In this document: in pieces, positions 9,001-16,982 of the stretch | Layout of the letters: each line of letters opens with the position of its first letter | Position numbering within the stretch: the stretch's first letter is position 1 | NCBI RefSeq assembly: GCF_000614105.1 | Contig: NZ_BAKH01000009.1 | Coordinates: 1 to 57,387 of the forward strand | Direction of reading: 5' to 3' | Source: Prevotella micans DSM 21469 = JCM 16134 | Lineage (GTDB): Bacteria; Bacteroidota; Bacteroidia; Bacteroidales; Bacteroidaceae | Length of the DNA: 57,387 bases | Made by a program: the position numbers and the translations under genes | The notes under the pieces: model-generated | Database searches by the model: none | What the model saw: the letters and a program-made list of their open reading frames with translations, nothing else | Told to the model about the DNA's origin: nothing

Positions 9001-10296
9001 CTTCAAAGTATAGATGAGAAGAAAGATCGTAGTCTTCACTCCCACCACGCTATTGATGCAACTATGCTAACTGTTATACCATCGGCGGCAAAGAGAGACC
9101 GTATGCTTGAACTGTTTTATAAGATTGAGGAGACTAAAAAAGCACTCAAGAATTATAACGATAACAATAAGACAGGCTTAAATCTCGAACTCAAAGGGCT
9201 GGAAGAAAAATTGGATAAAGAAAAGAAAGACTGCCGGGTTGGAAGACGTGTCAATGATCTTGACAGGTTTATCAATGAGAATATCATTGTTAGTCATCAC
9301 ACAAAGGATCAAGCTTTGACTCCGGCTCATCGTAGGTTAAGGAAACGAGGCAAAATTGTAGGAGGAAAAGAACATCCACGTTGGCAGACGGGAGATTCTC
9401 TAAGAGGAGAAATCCATAAGGCAAGTTATTATGGAGCTATCACACAGTTTGCAAAAGACGCAAATGGTAAAGTATTGATGAAAGACGGACAAGCACAAAT
9501 AGACCCTACTATCTATTATGTGATACGGAGAGAACTTAAGTACAAGCGGTCGACACAAGACTCAGGTTTTACCAATTGGGAAGACTTGGAGAAAGTTATT
9601 GTCGATACAGATCTTTTCGGCCTGATGAAAGGGCAGTTCCCCGAAGGAACATCCTTTAAAGATGCCTGCGAACAAGGTTTTTATATGATAAAGAAAGGAA
9701 AAAATGGTGAGGGAGATGTCAAGACGCATAGGATAAGGCATGTGCGATGCAAGGCTGTCAAAACGGCATTGAGAATTAAGGAGCAGACTTATAAGTCTTC
9801 CAAGGATTATAAGCAATTCTTCTATGCAGCTGTAGGAGACTTGTACGTGATGTGTTACTATACGGATGGCAAGAAACGCGATTTCAAGATATACAGTTTG
9901 TATGACATATCGAATCATCGGAAATCGGGCACAGAAGATATTCCGAAGTTTATTACCGATAAGAAAGGAAATCATTTGCCCCTTGACTACAAGTTACGCA
10001 CAGGCGACATGGTGTTGCTCTATAAAGATAATCCTGAGGAGCTGAAAGATTTAGATCAAGTTAATTTGAAACGACGTCTATACAAGGTCAACCGTTTCGA
10101 ATCTGAGGGCCTAATTATCTTATTGACTCATCACTTATCAACAACAACCGAAAGAGGTTGTTCCATAGGTAAAATAGAGAATTATCAAAACCTCCCGACA
10201 GCTATCCGCTGTGGAATCAAGACAATTAAATTCCTGATAATGGGCAAGCACCGTGACTTTGTGATTAGGAATGGTAACATAGAATTCAAACACTGA
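6019..10296 (+). CDS. cas9: CRISPR-associated endonuclease Cas9, type II-C
   Basis: RNA-guided DNA endonuclease of 1425 residues. RuvC-I is at the N-terminus (IFGLDLGTNSIGSSV, catalytic D9), followed by the Arg-rich bridge helix (AHRRSRGLNEARRRKL, about 66-81). RuvC-II is VVVETARELN with E724. The HNH domain starts around CLYTGQTI and has DMEHTIP with H833 and a downstream NLT...YNRFIKKNN. RuvC-III is HSHHAIDATM with H1010 and D1013. The PAM-interacting part follows to residue 1425. All four catalytic motifs are intact. The cas9-cas1-cas2 order without csn2 or cas4 defines subtype II-C. The stop overlaps the cas1 start (TGATG). The start follows an AT-rich leader with no Shine-Dalgarno site, as usual in this phylum. 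Confidence 0.97.
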   Translation: MIQKIFGLDLGTNSIGSSVRNLELGENLTEQLEFFSSDIFGSSVSKNSNGREYSLAGNRSAHRRSRGLNEARRRKLWATLDLLIEHGLCPMSPDSLMQWRTYDKQKGLYRQYPIEDKDFNAWIMLDFNGDGKPDYSSPYQLRRELVVRQFDFDQPIERYKLGRALYHIAQHRGFKSSKGETIADQEKNEKKPIAEEGADIANEMKASETKLSKGLVAYMQENHLKTVGEAFAKLEDERVRIRNNESYRAIRSQYQDEIKEIFTYQKKLSVESELYERLTSEKKGVGTIFYKRPLRSQRGNVGKCTLERNKPRCPIGRPEFEEFRAWTLINNIKIRETAGEPYKQLPIKLRQELLKDCFLSKVKADFKFEDIRKYIEKRLGLSFSNDDKTINYKDSVSIAACPVTVRMKKLLGENWANCRIDGEKRRQAHGKNNNNEHIVSYTEEDIWHVCYNAEDPEEVSNFARKALHWDENKIKELVRLWTSIPQGYAMLSLKAIRNINRMLLLGLKYSDAVLLAKLPDIVPVSDEDILAITKEFLQLEDKLNQEKQINNIVNSLIANYKSKLEENRFADHNYQYQLGEGDDEDINTQIKSHIGAKLWVQIGADEQTKIFQAVRSKYQDFFKSYKRKFVESPKLGELLVAFLTEKFPNVKSKQWERLYHPSQIAIYRPIPVDNDRSKLRLGNPNIGAIKNPTVMRVLNTLRRRVNQLLDDGVISPDETRVVVETARELNDANTKWALDRYNRIRRDENEKIRKILKELNPTTNSISEQDIDKARYIFEQCETDFYTDGKVPYYNKDIKKYKLWLEQGGQCLYTGQTINLTNLFNPNAFDMEHTIPKSISFDNSDQNLTLCESYYNRFIKKNNIPTDMPNYDKDVTINGKEYTAIKPRLQRWKERVDRLSRNVDFWKGQARRAQDKDRKDECIREKHLWDMELAYWKGKLERFTMTDVTDGFKNSQLVDTRVITRHAVLYLKSIFNHVEVQRGETTAEFRKILGLQSIDEKKDRSLHSHHAIDATMLTVIPSAAKRDRMLELFYKIEETKKALKNYNDNNKTGLNLELKGLEEKLDKEKKDCRVGRRVNDLDRFINENIIVSHHTKDQALTPAHRRLRKRGKIVGGKEHPRWQTGDSLRGEIHKASYYGAITQFAKDANGKVLMKDGQAQIDPTIYYVIRRELKYKRSTQDSGFTNWEDLEKVIVDTDLFGLMKGQFPEGTSFKDACEQGFYMIKKGKNGEGDVKTHRIRHVRCKAVKTALRIKEQTYKSSKDYKQFFYAAVGDLYVMCYYTDGKKRDFKIYSLYDISNHRKSGTEDIPKFITDKKGNHLPLDYKLRTGDMVLLYKDNPEELKDLDQVNLKRRLYKVNRFESEGLIILLTHHLSTTTERGCSIGKIENYQNLPTAIRCGIKTIKFLIMGKHRDFVIRNGNIEFKH

Positions 10297-11228
10297 TGAT
10301 AAAGAAAACCCTATACTTTGGGAATCCGGCTTATCTTTCACTTCGTAATGAGCAATTGGTTATACGATTGCCCGAAGTTGAGAAAGCAAATCTTCCGGAG
10401 GCGATAAAACAGGAAAGCACCAGAACGATTCCAATAGAAGATATTGGCGTCATGGTGCTCGACAATAAACAAATAACCATAACGCAGGGAGTTCTGGCAG
10501 CATTGCTCAACAATACGGTCACCGTGATAACATGCGATAACAAACGAATGCCAACAGGAATGCTGCTTCCACTTTCAGGAAACACATTGCACCAAGAACG
10601 TTTCCGCAATCAGATAGAAGCAGCCGTTCCTTTACGAAAACAGTTATGGCAACAAACTGTCAAGGCGAAAATTGAGAATCAAGCCTTCTGTTTGCAGAAG
10701 AACACGTCAAAATCATTCGCTCCTCTACATGTTCTTGCCCGTAGTGTGAGAAGCGATGATGCTGATAACAATGAGGCCCAGGCGGCAGCCTATTACTGGA
10801 AAAACATTTTCCCCAACCTACCTGATTTTACGAGAGATAAAGAAGGAACACCGCCCAACAACCTATTGAACTACGGATACGCCATTCTGCGTGCAGTGAT
10901 TGCGCGAGCATTAGTTGGAAGTGGATTGCTTCCCGTCTATGGTATCCACCATCATAACCGCTACAATGCCTATTGTTTGGCCGACGATATTATGGAGCCT
11001 TATCGCCCGTTCGTCGACGACTTGGTTATCAAAACCACTAACAAAAAAGAAATCCCCGCAGAATTGACTACCGAACTTAAACAAGAGATGCTCATGATAC
11101 CTGTTCTTGATGTACTTATTGGAGGCAAACGCAGTCCATTGATGATTGCAGCAGGACAAACCACGGCAAGCCTTGCGAAATGTTATAATGGCGAGAGTCG
11201 CAATATTGCTTATCCATCTTTCGTCTGA
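10296..11228 (+). CDS. cas1: CRISPR adaptation endonuclease Cas1
   Basis: Metal-dependent integrase that, with Cas2, inserts new spacers into a CRISPR array. At 310 residues it has the usual type II length. The catalytic Glu lies in DADNNEAQAAAYYWK (E160). The His/Asp part is GIHHHNRYNAYCLADDIMEP (His 218-220, Asp 230-231). Its ATG overlaps the cas9 stop by one base, and its stop overlaps the cas2 ATG in the same way, so the three genes are translationally coupled. The residues needed for integration are present, yet no array is present next to the gene. Confidence 0.97.
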   Translation: MIKKTLYFGNPAYLSLRNEQLVIRLPEVEKANLPEAIKQESTRTIPIEDIGVMVLDNKQITITQGVLAALLNNTVTVITCDNKRMPTGMLLPLSGNTLHQERFRNQIEAAVPLRKQLWQQTVKAKIENQAFCLQKNTSKSFAPLHVLARSVRSDDADNNEAQAAAYYWKNIFPNLPDFTRDKEGTPPNNLLNYGYAILRAVIARALVGSGLLPVYGIHHHNRYNAYCLADDIMEPYRPFVDDLVIKTTNKKEIPAELTTELKQEMLMIPVLDVLIGGKRSPLMIAAGQTTASLAKCYNGESRNIAYPSFV

Positions 11229-11560
11229 TGCAAAGACTTAGCGAATATAGAGTCATGTGGGTGATGATTTTCTTCGACCTTCCAACCAATACGGTCAAAG
11301 AAAAACGCGCCTACACCGTTTTCCGAAAAGATTTAATGAAAGACGGCTTCACCATGTTTCAATTCTCCATCTATGTTCGCCATTGTGCCAGCAGAGAAAA
11401 TGCAGATGTCCATGTGAAGCGTGTAAAATCCTTTATGCCCCGTTCGGGGAAAGTCTGTATAATGGTTATAACCGACAAACAGTTCGGTGATATTGAGGTT
11501 TTCAGTGGTACAAAGCCGCTCGCACCTAATGCCCCCGGTCAACAGCTCGAATTATTCTAA
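11228..11560 (+). CDS. cas2: CRISPR-associated protein Cas2
   Basis: Small ferredoxin-fold protein that bridges two Cas1 dimers during spacer acquisition. At 110 residues it is of type II size. The first strand has WVMIFFDLPT with the conserved Asp (D17), followed by a KEKRAYTVFRKDL helix and FQFSIYVRHC strand. It starts on the cas1 stop codon and closes the operon. In most II-C loci the CRISPR array starts within a few hundred bases of this gene; here the downstream DNA holds only REP-like palindromes. Confidence 0.95.
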   Translation: MQRLSEYRVMWVMIFFDLPTNTVKEKRAYTVFRKDLMKDGFTMFQFSIYVRHCASRENADVHVKRVKSFMPRSGKVCIMVITDKQFGDIEVFSGTKPLAPNAPGQQLELF

Positions 11561-11737
11561 AAATCGGGCAAGGAACATACTCAAAACCTTATTAGCAGAT
11601 ATTGAGAGAAGCTAATCTCTTAGGGATTTGGTTCGTCCTTTCGTCAGGAGAACGAAACCCATGGAGTTTGACTTGTCTGCTCCCCTAAAGAATCATATTT
11701 TGTTCGTCGCTCTTCGCTCCCTGTCAACTTGGGCGTC

Positions 11738-11888
11738 AGCCCGCATGTAGGGACAGACTGCGTGTCTGTCCTACCGTTCGACAGGGCTGATAAACATATT
11801 ATCCTATCAAACCACCAGGCGATTGTACATTCATTCGGGTTAAGGGGCTGGCCGGACAAACACGCGGTCTGTCCCTACATGCGGGCTA
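11738..11888. repeat. Pair of REP-like palindromes in opposite orientation
   Basis: The first copy reads GCATGTAGGGACAGAC, five bases, then GTCTGTCCTAC. The second copy, inverted, reads GGTCTGTCCCTACATGCGGG. A third related copy lies at about 45806-45840. The shared core is TAGxGACAGAC with its complement and a CATGCGG flank, the build of a REP element. Confidence 0.65.
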
Positions 11889-12037
11889 CCTTCCGAATCC
11901 ACGTCGATTCGGACTGCATCCGGCTATTTCTTGACCGCATGAGAGCCAAATACAATTGTATTTGCCCTCCTTTCACCAGGAGAACAGAAACCCCATGTGG
12001 TTTTGCCATCATTTCATGTTAAGAACTGAGTTTGATA

Positions 12038-12088
12038 CCGGATTTCAACGCTCCAACTTCAAGAAGAAGTTGGAGCGTTGAAATCCGG
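12038..12088. terminator. Perfect 23-bp hairpin, probable bidirectional terminator
   Basis: The arms 12038-12060 and 12066-12088 are fully complementary around an AAGAA loop. On the plus strand GTGCTCCTTTTT follows. It sits between the plus-strand cas operon and the minus-strand lipoprotein gene ending at 12115, where a terminator for both is expected. The perfection over 23 bp is more than a terminator needs and would also fit a recently inserted palindrome. Confidence 0.55.
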
Positions 12089-12114
12089 GTGCTCCTTTTT
12101 CGAGCCGGAGAGAA

Positions 12115-12513
12115 TTAGTTTGACTCCTGATAGAATTTCACCCCGTCGAATATATCTCCCGCGCTTATACCTACGTCTACTCGGCGTGCTTTACCACTAT
12201 TATTAGGATATATTTCGGCAGTAAGCACATTACCTTTTATTTTGAGTTTGAACCAGCTTCCCGACAGTTCATCTAGTTTCTTTTGTGAAATATTATTGCC
12301 ATTCTCAAGAACACTTTCCATCCAAAATGTTTGATAATTGGTGCACATTACTTGGATTGTTGCACCTGTACTTGGAACCTTAATGTTTCTGCTGGCATCC
12401 ATCTCCGTACTGGCCCGAAGTTCCATGGGATCCCAAACGCCATCGTCGTCAGCCAGGTTGCAGGAGGTGAGGACACAGAGCATTGAAACGAAAACAAAAA
12501 TAATCTTCTTCAT
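12115..12513 (-). CDS. Small lipoprotein with a BACON-like fold
   Basis: A 132-residue predicted lipoprotein: signal peptide with lipobox (LTSC, about residue 18), then one beta-rich domain. The pattern of a middle Trp (FWMESVLENG), then WFKLKI, and a C-terminal strand set with NNSGKARRVDVGISAGD and a final VKFYQ resembles BACON domains. These are common Bacteroidetes Ig-like modules linked to glycan or mucin binding. No partner gene lies beside it: the hairpin at 12038 separates it from the cas operon, and pgpH ends 70 bases upstream. Function is unassigned. Confidence 0.6.
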   Translation of the reverse strand: MKKIIFVFVSMLCVLTSCNLADDDGVWDPMELRASTEMDASRNIKVPSTGATIQVMCTNYQTFWMESVLENGNNISQKKLDELSGSWFKLKIKGNVLTAEIYPNNSGKARRVDVGISAGDIFDGVKFYQESN

Positions 12514-12582
12514 TGTTGTTGTTATTGTTATTAGAAAAAATTGACTTGTGAGGTTGTTTGCAAAGCTAACATTTATGCCGCT

Positions 12583-14634
12583 CTAGTTCTTGAGTTGCGG
12601 ATATTGTATTCGCGTGTGATACATCGACATCAAACGCTCGATGAGAACCTTCTTTGCCGTGGCGATGTCGTGGAATGTGATGGGGCAGTCGGTAAAAAAT
12701 CCGTCGGCCATTTGAGCGTCTATGAGGCGATTCACAAGGGCACTGATAGTTTCTTCAGTATATTCAGTTAGCGAACGCGAGGCTGCCTCTACGGTATCAC
12801 TCATCATCAATATGGCCTGCTCGCGTGTCGATGGGTTTGGACCGGGATAACGGAACGGGGCTTCGTCGACTTCCTCGCCAGGATGAGTGTTGCGATAATT
12901 TATGTAGAAATATTTCACGAGTCCATTGCCGTGATGGGTCGTGATGAATTCTTTTATAACTTTTGGGAGATTATACTTCTCGGCCAGTCTCAACCCTTCG
13001 TTCACGTGATTGATTATGATGTGCGCACTTTCTAGATCGGAAATCTTGTCGTGCGGATTCACCCCGGCCTGGTTTTCGGTAAAAAATACTGGGTTTTCCA
13101 TCTTTCCGATGTCGTGATAAAGAGCTCCTGTTCTAACTAGCTGTCCTTTCGCTCCGATTTTATTTGCAATTTCGGCTGCCAGGTTCCCAACAGTTATGGA
13201 ATGCTGGAATGTTCCGGGTGCCACCTCACTTAGTCGGCGTAGAATTTCGTTATTTGTGTTCGAAAGTTCAAAAAGAGTGACAGTGGAGATGAACCCGAAT
13301 GTTTTTTCGATTACTAGCATGAGCGGATAAGTGAAAAGCAGCAGGAATCCGTTTACAAAGAAGTGATAGTAAACCGTTTGATCGAGCTTTGAGAAGTCGT
13401 CGGCTTGAATAAGTTGGATTGCAAAATATATCGCTGCCGAACCGAGGGTTACAAGTAGAGCCGTGAGGAATATCTGACTTCGTTTCGAAAGTTCGCGAAG
13501 GGAGAATATGGCCACAAGCCCGGCCACAAGCTGCACAATTATGAATTCATATTGATATTTCACCGCCACTGCACACACCAGCACCATCGTTGCATGAGCA
13601 ATAAATGCCGTTCGCGAATCCATGAACACACGAACAAATATCGGAGCCATGGCAAAAGGCAGAATATAGACACTTAGGATGTTGTGCTCCATCATAAATG
13701 AAGTGAGAATCGGGAATATCACAAGCATCGCATAGAGTAGCGATATGGCTCGCGGTTTGTCGAAATAATCCTTCCGGAACAGAGCCAAATAGAGCGTGAA
13801 AAGTCCAATGAGAATGAGCACATAGAGTGCCTGTCCGAATAACGTAGAAGACTCCTCGTCTTTCGATTCGTTCATCTTCTCCATTGCTTTTTCGAACGAG
13901 TTGAGTACCCGGAAAGTATGAGCATCTACGATATCGCCTCGGTCGATGATTCGTTGTCCTTTAAGCACCATTCCCGAAGCCTGGGGTACAAGACTGAGCA
14001 TATCGGCCATCTCGCTCTGACTGCGTTTCTTATCGTAGATGAGGTTCGGTTCAATGTATTCGTTAAGGTTGCACTGTTGCAATTCGGTTCGTTTCAGCTC
14101 TAGCAACGGGTCCATGAAAATGTGCTCGTAGGCTCCCATAGTTGAATAAATTTTACTAATGGGTTTGCTCACAGCCTGCTTCCCGGTTATCACATGGATC
14201 ATGTTATTTGTATCGCGTATCTGCTCGGAAAACTGCTGCGCACTCATTATTCCATTGGAATACAGTTCATGCAAACGCTTGACGATAGCATCGTTATAAG
14301 CAGATGAGAGGCCAGGTATACCTTTCTCATATTTCTCCCTGAACTGTGAAATCTTCTTCCCCTCTACTTCTGTATTGAGATTGAAATAGGGCTGGAAATG
14401 CTGCATTATTGAGTCGCGTTCGCGTTTCAATGCTTCCTCGGACTTAAAAATCGGGAAGTCGAACTTTGCGATGAGCTGACCATACATCCACGGCTTACCC
14501 TCATCGTAGTGGAAGAGCTTTCCTTTTGTCCTCGGGAGGAAGAAAACAATGAGCACCATGGTTAAGATGACGAGTATGCTACGGGTGATTAGATTACGCC
14601 AGTGATAATCTCCGTTATTCTTGTATATCTGCAT
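12583..14634 (-). CDS. pgpH: Cyclic-di-AMP phosphodiesterase, 7TM-HD family (PgpH/YqfF)
   Basis: Membrane-bound HD-domain hydrolase that opens c-di-AMP to pApA in characterised relatives. The 683-residue chain has one N-terminal membrane segment (about residues 16-34), an extracytoplasmic 7TMR-HDED region to about 270, a block of seven or so membrane helices (about 275-440), and a C-terminal HD domain. The HD domain has HSITVGNLAAEIA, then YHDIGKMENP with H507-D508, and a later THHGNGLVKYFY. Length and order match the family. It diverges from folP-cdaA, which encodes the synthase, so both arms of c-di-AMP turnover start from one intergenic region. A -7 box on the minus strand lies at 14658-14665. 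Confidence 0.88.
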   Translation of the reverse strand: MQIYKNNGDYHWRNLITRSILVILTMVLIVFFLPRTKGKLFHYDEGKPWMYGQLIAKFDFPIFKSEEALKRERDSIMQHFQPYFNLNTEVEGKKISQFREKYEKGIPGLSSAYNDAIVKRLHELYSNGIMSAQQFSEQIRDTNNMIHVITGKQAVSKPISKIYSTMGAYEHIFMDPLLELKRTELQQCNLNEYIEPNLIYDKKRSQSEMADMLSLVPQASGMVLKGQRIIDRGDIVDAHTFRVLNSFEKAMEKMNESKDEESSTLFGQALYVLILIGLFTLYLALFRKDYFDKPRAISLLYAMLVIFPILTSFMMEHNILSVYILPFAMAPIFVRVFMDSRTAFIAHATMVLVCAVAVKYQYEFIIVQLVAGLVAIFSLRELSKRSQIFLTALLVTLGSAAIYFAIQLIQADDFSKLDQTVYYHFFVNGFLLLFTYPLMLVIEKTFGFISTVTLFELSNTNNEILRRLSEVAPGTFQHSITVGNLAAEIANKIGAKGQLVRTGALYHDIGKMENPVFFTENQAGVNPHDKISDLESAHIIINHVNEGLRLAEKYNLPKVIKEFITTHHGNGLVKYFYINYRNTHPGEEVDEAPFRYPGPNPSTREQAILMMSDTVEAASRSLTEYTEETISALVNRLIDAQMADGFFTDCPITFHDIATAKKVLIERLMSMYHTRIQYPQLKN

Positions 14635-14657
14635 GTTTACTTATGTTGCGTGAGCCG

Positions 14658-14665
14658 CAAAAATA
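14658..14665 (-). promoter_or_regulatory. -7 box of pgpH
   Basis: TATTTTTG on the minus strand, 24 bases before the pgpH ATG. No clear TTTG at the -33 position. It stands back to back with the folP promoter. Confidence 0.45.
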
Positions 14666-14755
14666 CTAAAAAACGTAGAGTTATTCAGCTTGTACATCGG
14701 ATGCTGGATATAATAATATACGTTTAATGAAGAACGGCTACTTATAGAATTACAG

Positions 14756-14763
14756 TAACTTTG
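14756..14763 (+). promoter_or_regulatory. -7 box of the folP-cdaA operon
   Basis: TAACTTTG directly precedes the folP start. It ends only six bases before the ATG at 14770, so the mRNA would be leaderless or nearly so. It also shows that the in-frame TTG at 14761 is promoter, not start codon. Confidence 0.55.
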
Positions 14764-14769
14764 CGCGAC

Positions 14770-15606
14770 ATGAAAACAACCGATATTCGACCGAAAGGCA
14801 ACCCAATTGATTACACGATAAACATTCGAGGACGACTGCTCGACTTGAGTCGGCCTATTGTTATGGGCATTCTGAACGCCACGCCCGACTCATTCTTCGC
14901 CGATAGCAGAGTTCAAACCGAGAAAGAAATATTCAATCGCGCGAACAGTATAATTACCGAAGGAGCTAAAATAATCGACGTGGGTGCCTGTTCCACACGT
15001 CCAGGTGGCGAAGTAGCTAGCGAGGAAGAAGAGATGCGTCGACTGGAAATAGCGTTGCCCATCATTCGCAAGGCACAACCCGATGCAATTATATCAATAG
15101 ACACTTTCCGCGCTTCAGTAGCTAGAAGATGCGTCGAAGATTTCGGGGCCGACATAATAAATGATGTTGAGGAAGGCAAAGACCCCGATATGTTCGCCAC
15201 AGTTGCCGAACTGGGCGTACCGTATATCCTTATGTCGACTGCACCGAATTTGCATGACATGCTGATACGGTTCGCCGACAAATTGCAAAGGTTACGCGAA
15301 TTGCGGCAGAAAGATATAATTATCGATCCGGGGTTCGGATTCGGCAAGACAATGGATGAAAACTATACCCTTCTAAACGAGATGGAGCGCCTACAGGTGC
15401 TCGAACTGCCTATGCTCGTCGGCATAAGTCGCAAACGAATGATTCACAAACTCCTCGGCATAACTCCCACTGAAAGCCTGAACGGCACAACAGTCCTAAA
15501 CACCATAGCCCTGAGCAAAGGCGCATCCATATTGCGGGTACACGATATCAGAGCTGCCATCGAAGCCGTGATTATCTACAACGAGATGATTTCCAAAACA
15601 AAATAA
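14770..15606 (+). CDS. folP: Dihydropteroate synthase
   Basis: Condenses 4-aminobenzoate with hydroxymethyldihydropterin diphosphate in folate synthesis; the target of sulfonamides. The 278-residue TIM-barrel protein has the signature MGILNATPDSFFADS near the N-terminus, the GAxxIDVGACSTRPG block (residues about 60-75), an IDTFR strand and the DPGFGFGKTMDENY motif. The ATG at 14770 is preferred over an upstream TTG because that TTG lies in the promoter. It is followed after 8 bases by cdaA, the usual order in Bacteroidetes, so the two are co-transcribed. Aromatic input comes from the chorismate pathway, to which the broken aroA belongs. Confidence 0.93.
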   Translation: MKTTDIRPKGNPIDYTINIRGRLLDLSRPIVMGILNATPDSFFADSRVQTEKEIFNRANSIITEGAKIIDVGACSTRPGGEVASEEEEMRRLEIALPIIRKAQPDAIISIDTFRASVARRCVEDFGADIINDVEEGKDPDMFATVAELGVPYILMSTAPNLHDMLIRFADKLQRLRELRQKDIIIDPGFGFGKTMDENYTLLNEMERLQVLELPMLVGISRKRMIHKLLGITPTESLNGTTVLNTIALSKGASILRVHDIRAAIEAVIIYNEMISKTK

Positions 15607-15614
15607 CAAAAACT

Positions 15615-16385
15615 ATGTTCTTCGAATTCAGTATAAAGGACGCCATCGACATAATCCTAGTAGCGCTGATGCTCTACTACCTGTATCGGCTGATGAAAGA
15701 ATCACGCTCGCTAAACGTATTTGTGGGTATAATGCTGTTCGTCATTTTATGGCTCATTGTGAGTCAGGTTCTAGAAATGCGCCTACTGGGCAGCATAATG
15801 GATAAGCTCGTTTCTGTCGGCGTAATCGGCTTAATAGTGCTCTTTCAGGAAGAAATCCGCCACTTCCTTTATAGTCTTGGCGCTCATCGGAAGGTTCGGA
15901 ATCTGATGCAACTCTTCACCAACAGCAACAAAGAAGATGTCGACAAAGAGGCTATAATTCCAATCGTCATGGCCTGCATGAGCATGAGCCGTGGAAAAAT
16001 AGGCGCACTGATTGTCGTTGAACGAGGAATATTGCTGGGCGACATAATCGAAACGGGCGATATAATCGACGCCAGAATAAATCAACGTCTCATTGAAAAC
16101 ATATTTTTCAAGAACTCACCTCTACACGACGGTGCAATGATAATTTCGAAAAAACGTATCAAGGCTGCAGGCTGTATCCTGCCCGTGAGTCACAAACAAG
16201 ACATTCCCAAACAACTCGGTTTGCGCCATAGAGCCGCTATGGGTATCTCGCAAGATTCCGACGCCATCGCTATTGTGGTTTCTGAAGAAACTGGCAATAT
16301 AAGCGTGGCCATACACGGTGAATTTCAGCTCCACCTATCAGCCGAGCAGCTGGAAAGTATTCTCACAAAAGAAATGATCCAGTAA
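15615..16385 (+). CDS. cdaA: Diadenylate cyclase CdaA
   Basis: Makes c-di-AMP from two ATP at the membrane. The 256-residue protein has three N-terminal membrane helices (about residues 8-80), a short coiled linker and a DAC domain. The DAC domain has the two hallmark motifs, SPLHDGAMII (about 173-182) and GLRHRAAMGIS (about 203-213), both intact. Size and order match Firmicutes CdaA. It follows folP by 8 bases, and a hairpin terminator follows at 16440. The phosphodiesterase PgpH is encoded divergently next door. No CdaR or GlmM is visible nearby. Confidence 0.93.
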   Translation: MFFEFSIKDAIDIILVALMLYYLYRLMKESRSLNVFVGIMLFVILWLIVSQVLEMRLLGSIMDKLVSVGVIGLIVLFQEEIRHFLYSLGAHRKVRNLMQLFTNSNKEDVDKEAIIPIVMACMSMSRGKIGALIVVERGILLGDIIETGDIIDARINQRLIENIFFKNSPLHDGAMIISKKRIKAAGCILPVSHKQDIPKQLGLRHRAAMGISQDSDAIAIVVSEETGNISVAIHGEFQLHLSAEQLESILTKEMIQ

Positions 16386-16439
16386 AATAAAAGGATAGCT
16401 TATCATTTAGCCTATAAGGAAACATTTATATATAAAAGA

Positions 16440-16470
16440 AACGCCGGGACTCTCAACGAGCTCCGGCGTT
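16440..16470. terminator. Bidirectional hairpin terminator after cdaA
   Basis: AACGCCGG (16440-16447) pairs with CCGGCGTT (16463-16470), with inner CTC/GAG pairing. On the plus strand TTGGTT follows; on the minus strand TTCTTTTATATA follows. It can end the folP-cdaA transcript and a possible minus-strand transcript from 16630. Confidence 0.7.
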
Positions 16471-16618
16471 TTGGTTATGTTTAACTCAAAATTCTTCAAT
16501 TAGAAGGGAACCTCACGGTCACCTTTGTAATCCTGAATGATCCGTTAAACTTTACCTTAAATAGATAACTAAAAACCTAAATCTATTACTACTAACCTAA
16601 ACAATCTATTAACCTTTT
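16440..16618 (-). ncRNA. Candidate small RNA or leader transcript opposite the cdaA 3' side
   Basis: On the minus strand a -7 box TACCTTTG (about 16626-16633) is followed by about 180 bases ending in the terminator at 16440. GTTTAAC near 16549 can pair with GTTAAAC near 16480, closing a large stem. The only ORF-like trace is a tail reading QDYKGDREVPF before a stop at about 16503, with no start codon after the preceding stop. It could be an sRNA or the remnant of a gene end. I cannot assign a known RNA family. Confidence 0.35.
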
Positions 16619-16982
16619 GACGATGCAAAGGTAGAGCAGCGATTAGTTTCTCGCAATAGTAATGCTAAGATAACTGTATTTTAATTCATCTTTCTTGACT
16701 TACATCAAATCGACTAGCATATTCTGTCCTTTGGCATAGTGTGGTTCAACCTAGCTAATCTATAAGAAGAGAATATCTATACCAATATTCCAAAAAGGGT
16801 TGTATACAGCGACTAGTAGTAATCAGTGGCTGTACTAATTTTGAAGAGAGCTAGCATTAACTTTAAACAGTGTCGCCATTACTCGCGATTAGAGCCAGAA
16901 CTAAATAATAATAGCTCTGCTATTGGCTGACTACTTAATTAATTCTTACTTCAGAAAGAGTCTATAAAATCGTTCGCGCTTA

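Larger units (their letters stand above)
11561..12114. other. Gap after cas2 with degenerate repeats and no CRISPR array
   Basis: No credible gene is visible. The region holds two imperfect direct repeats (about 11637-11672 and 11970-12006, sharing AGGAGAACxGAAACCCC-like sequence). Between them are two opposed copies of a REP-like palindrome (about 11738-11775 and 11848-11888) and a short palindrome AAATACAATTGTATTT near 11948. A 23-bp hairpin follows at 12038. I searched for repeated GTTGTG-type CRISPR repeats and saw none. Confidence 0.7.

Noticed and set aside
11729..12022. 97-codon plus-strand ORF after cas2 as a possible accessory Cas protein such as Csn2
   Set aside because: It runs through REP-like palindromes and has no Cas-like motif.
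12115..12513. Small lipoprotein next to the cas operon as an anti-CRISPR or accessory factor
   Set aside because: It is exported, BACON-like, on the opposite strand and separated by a terminator hairpin.
14761..14769. TTG start giving a longer FolP
   Set aside because: The TTG is part of the TAACTTTG promoter box; the ATG at 14770 fits the family.
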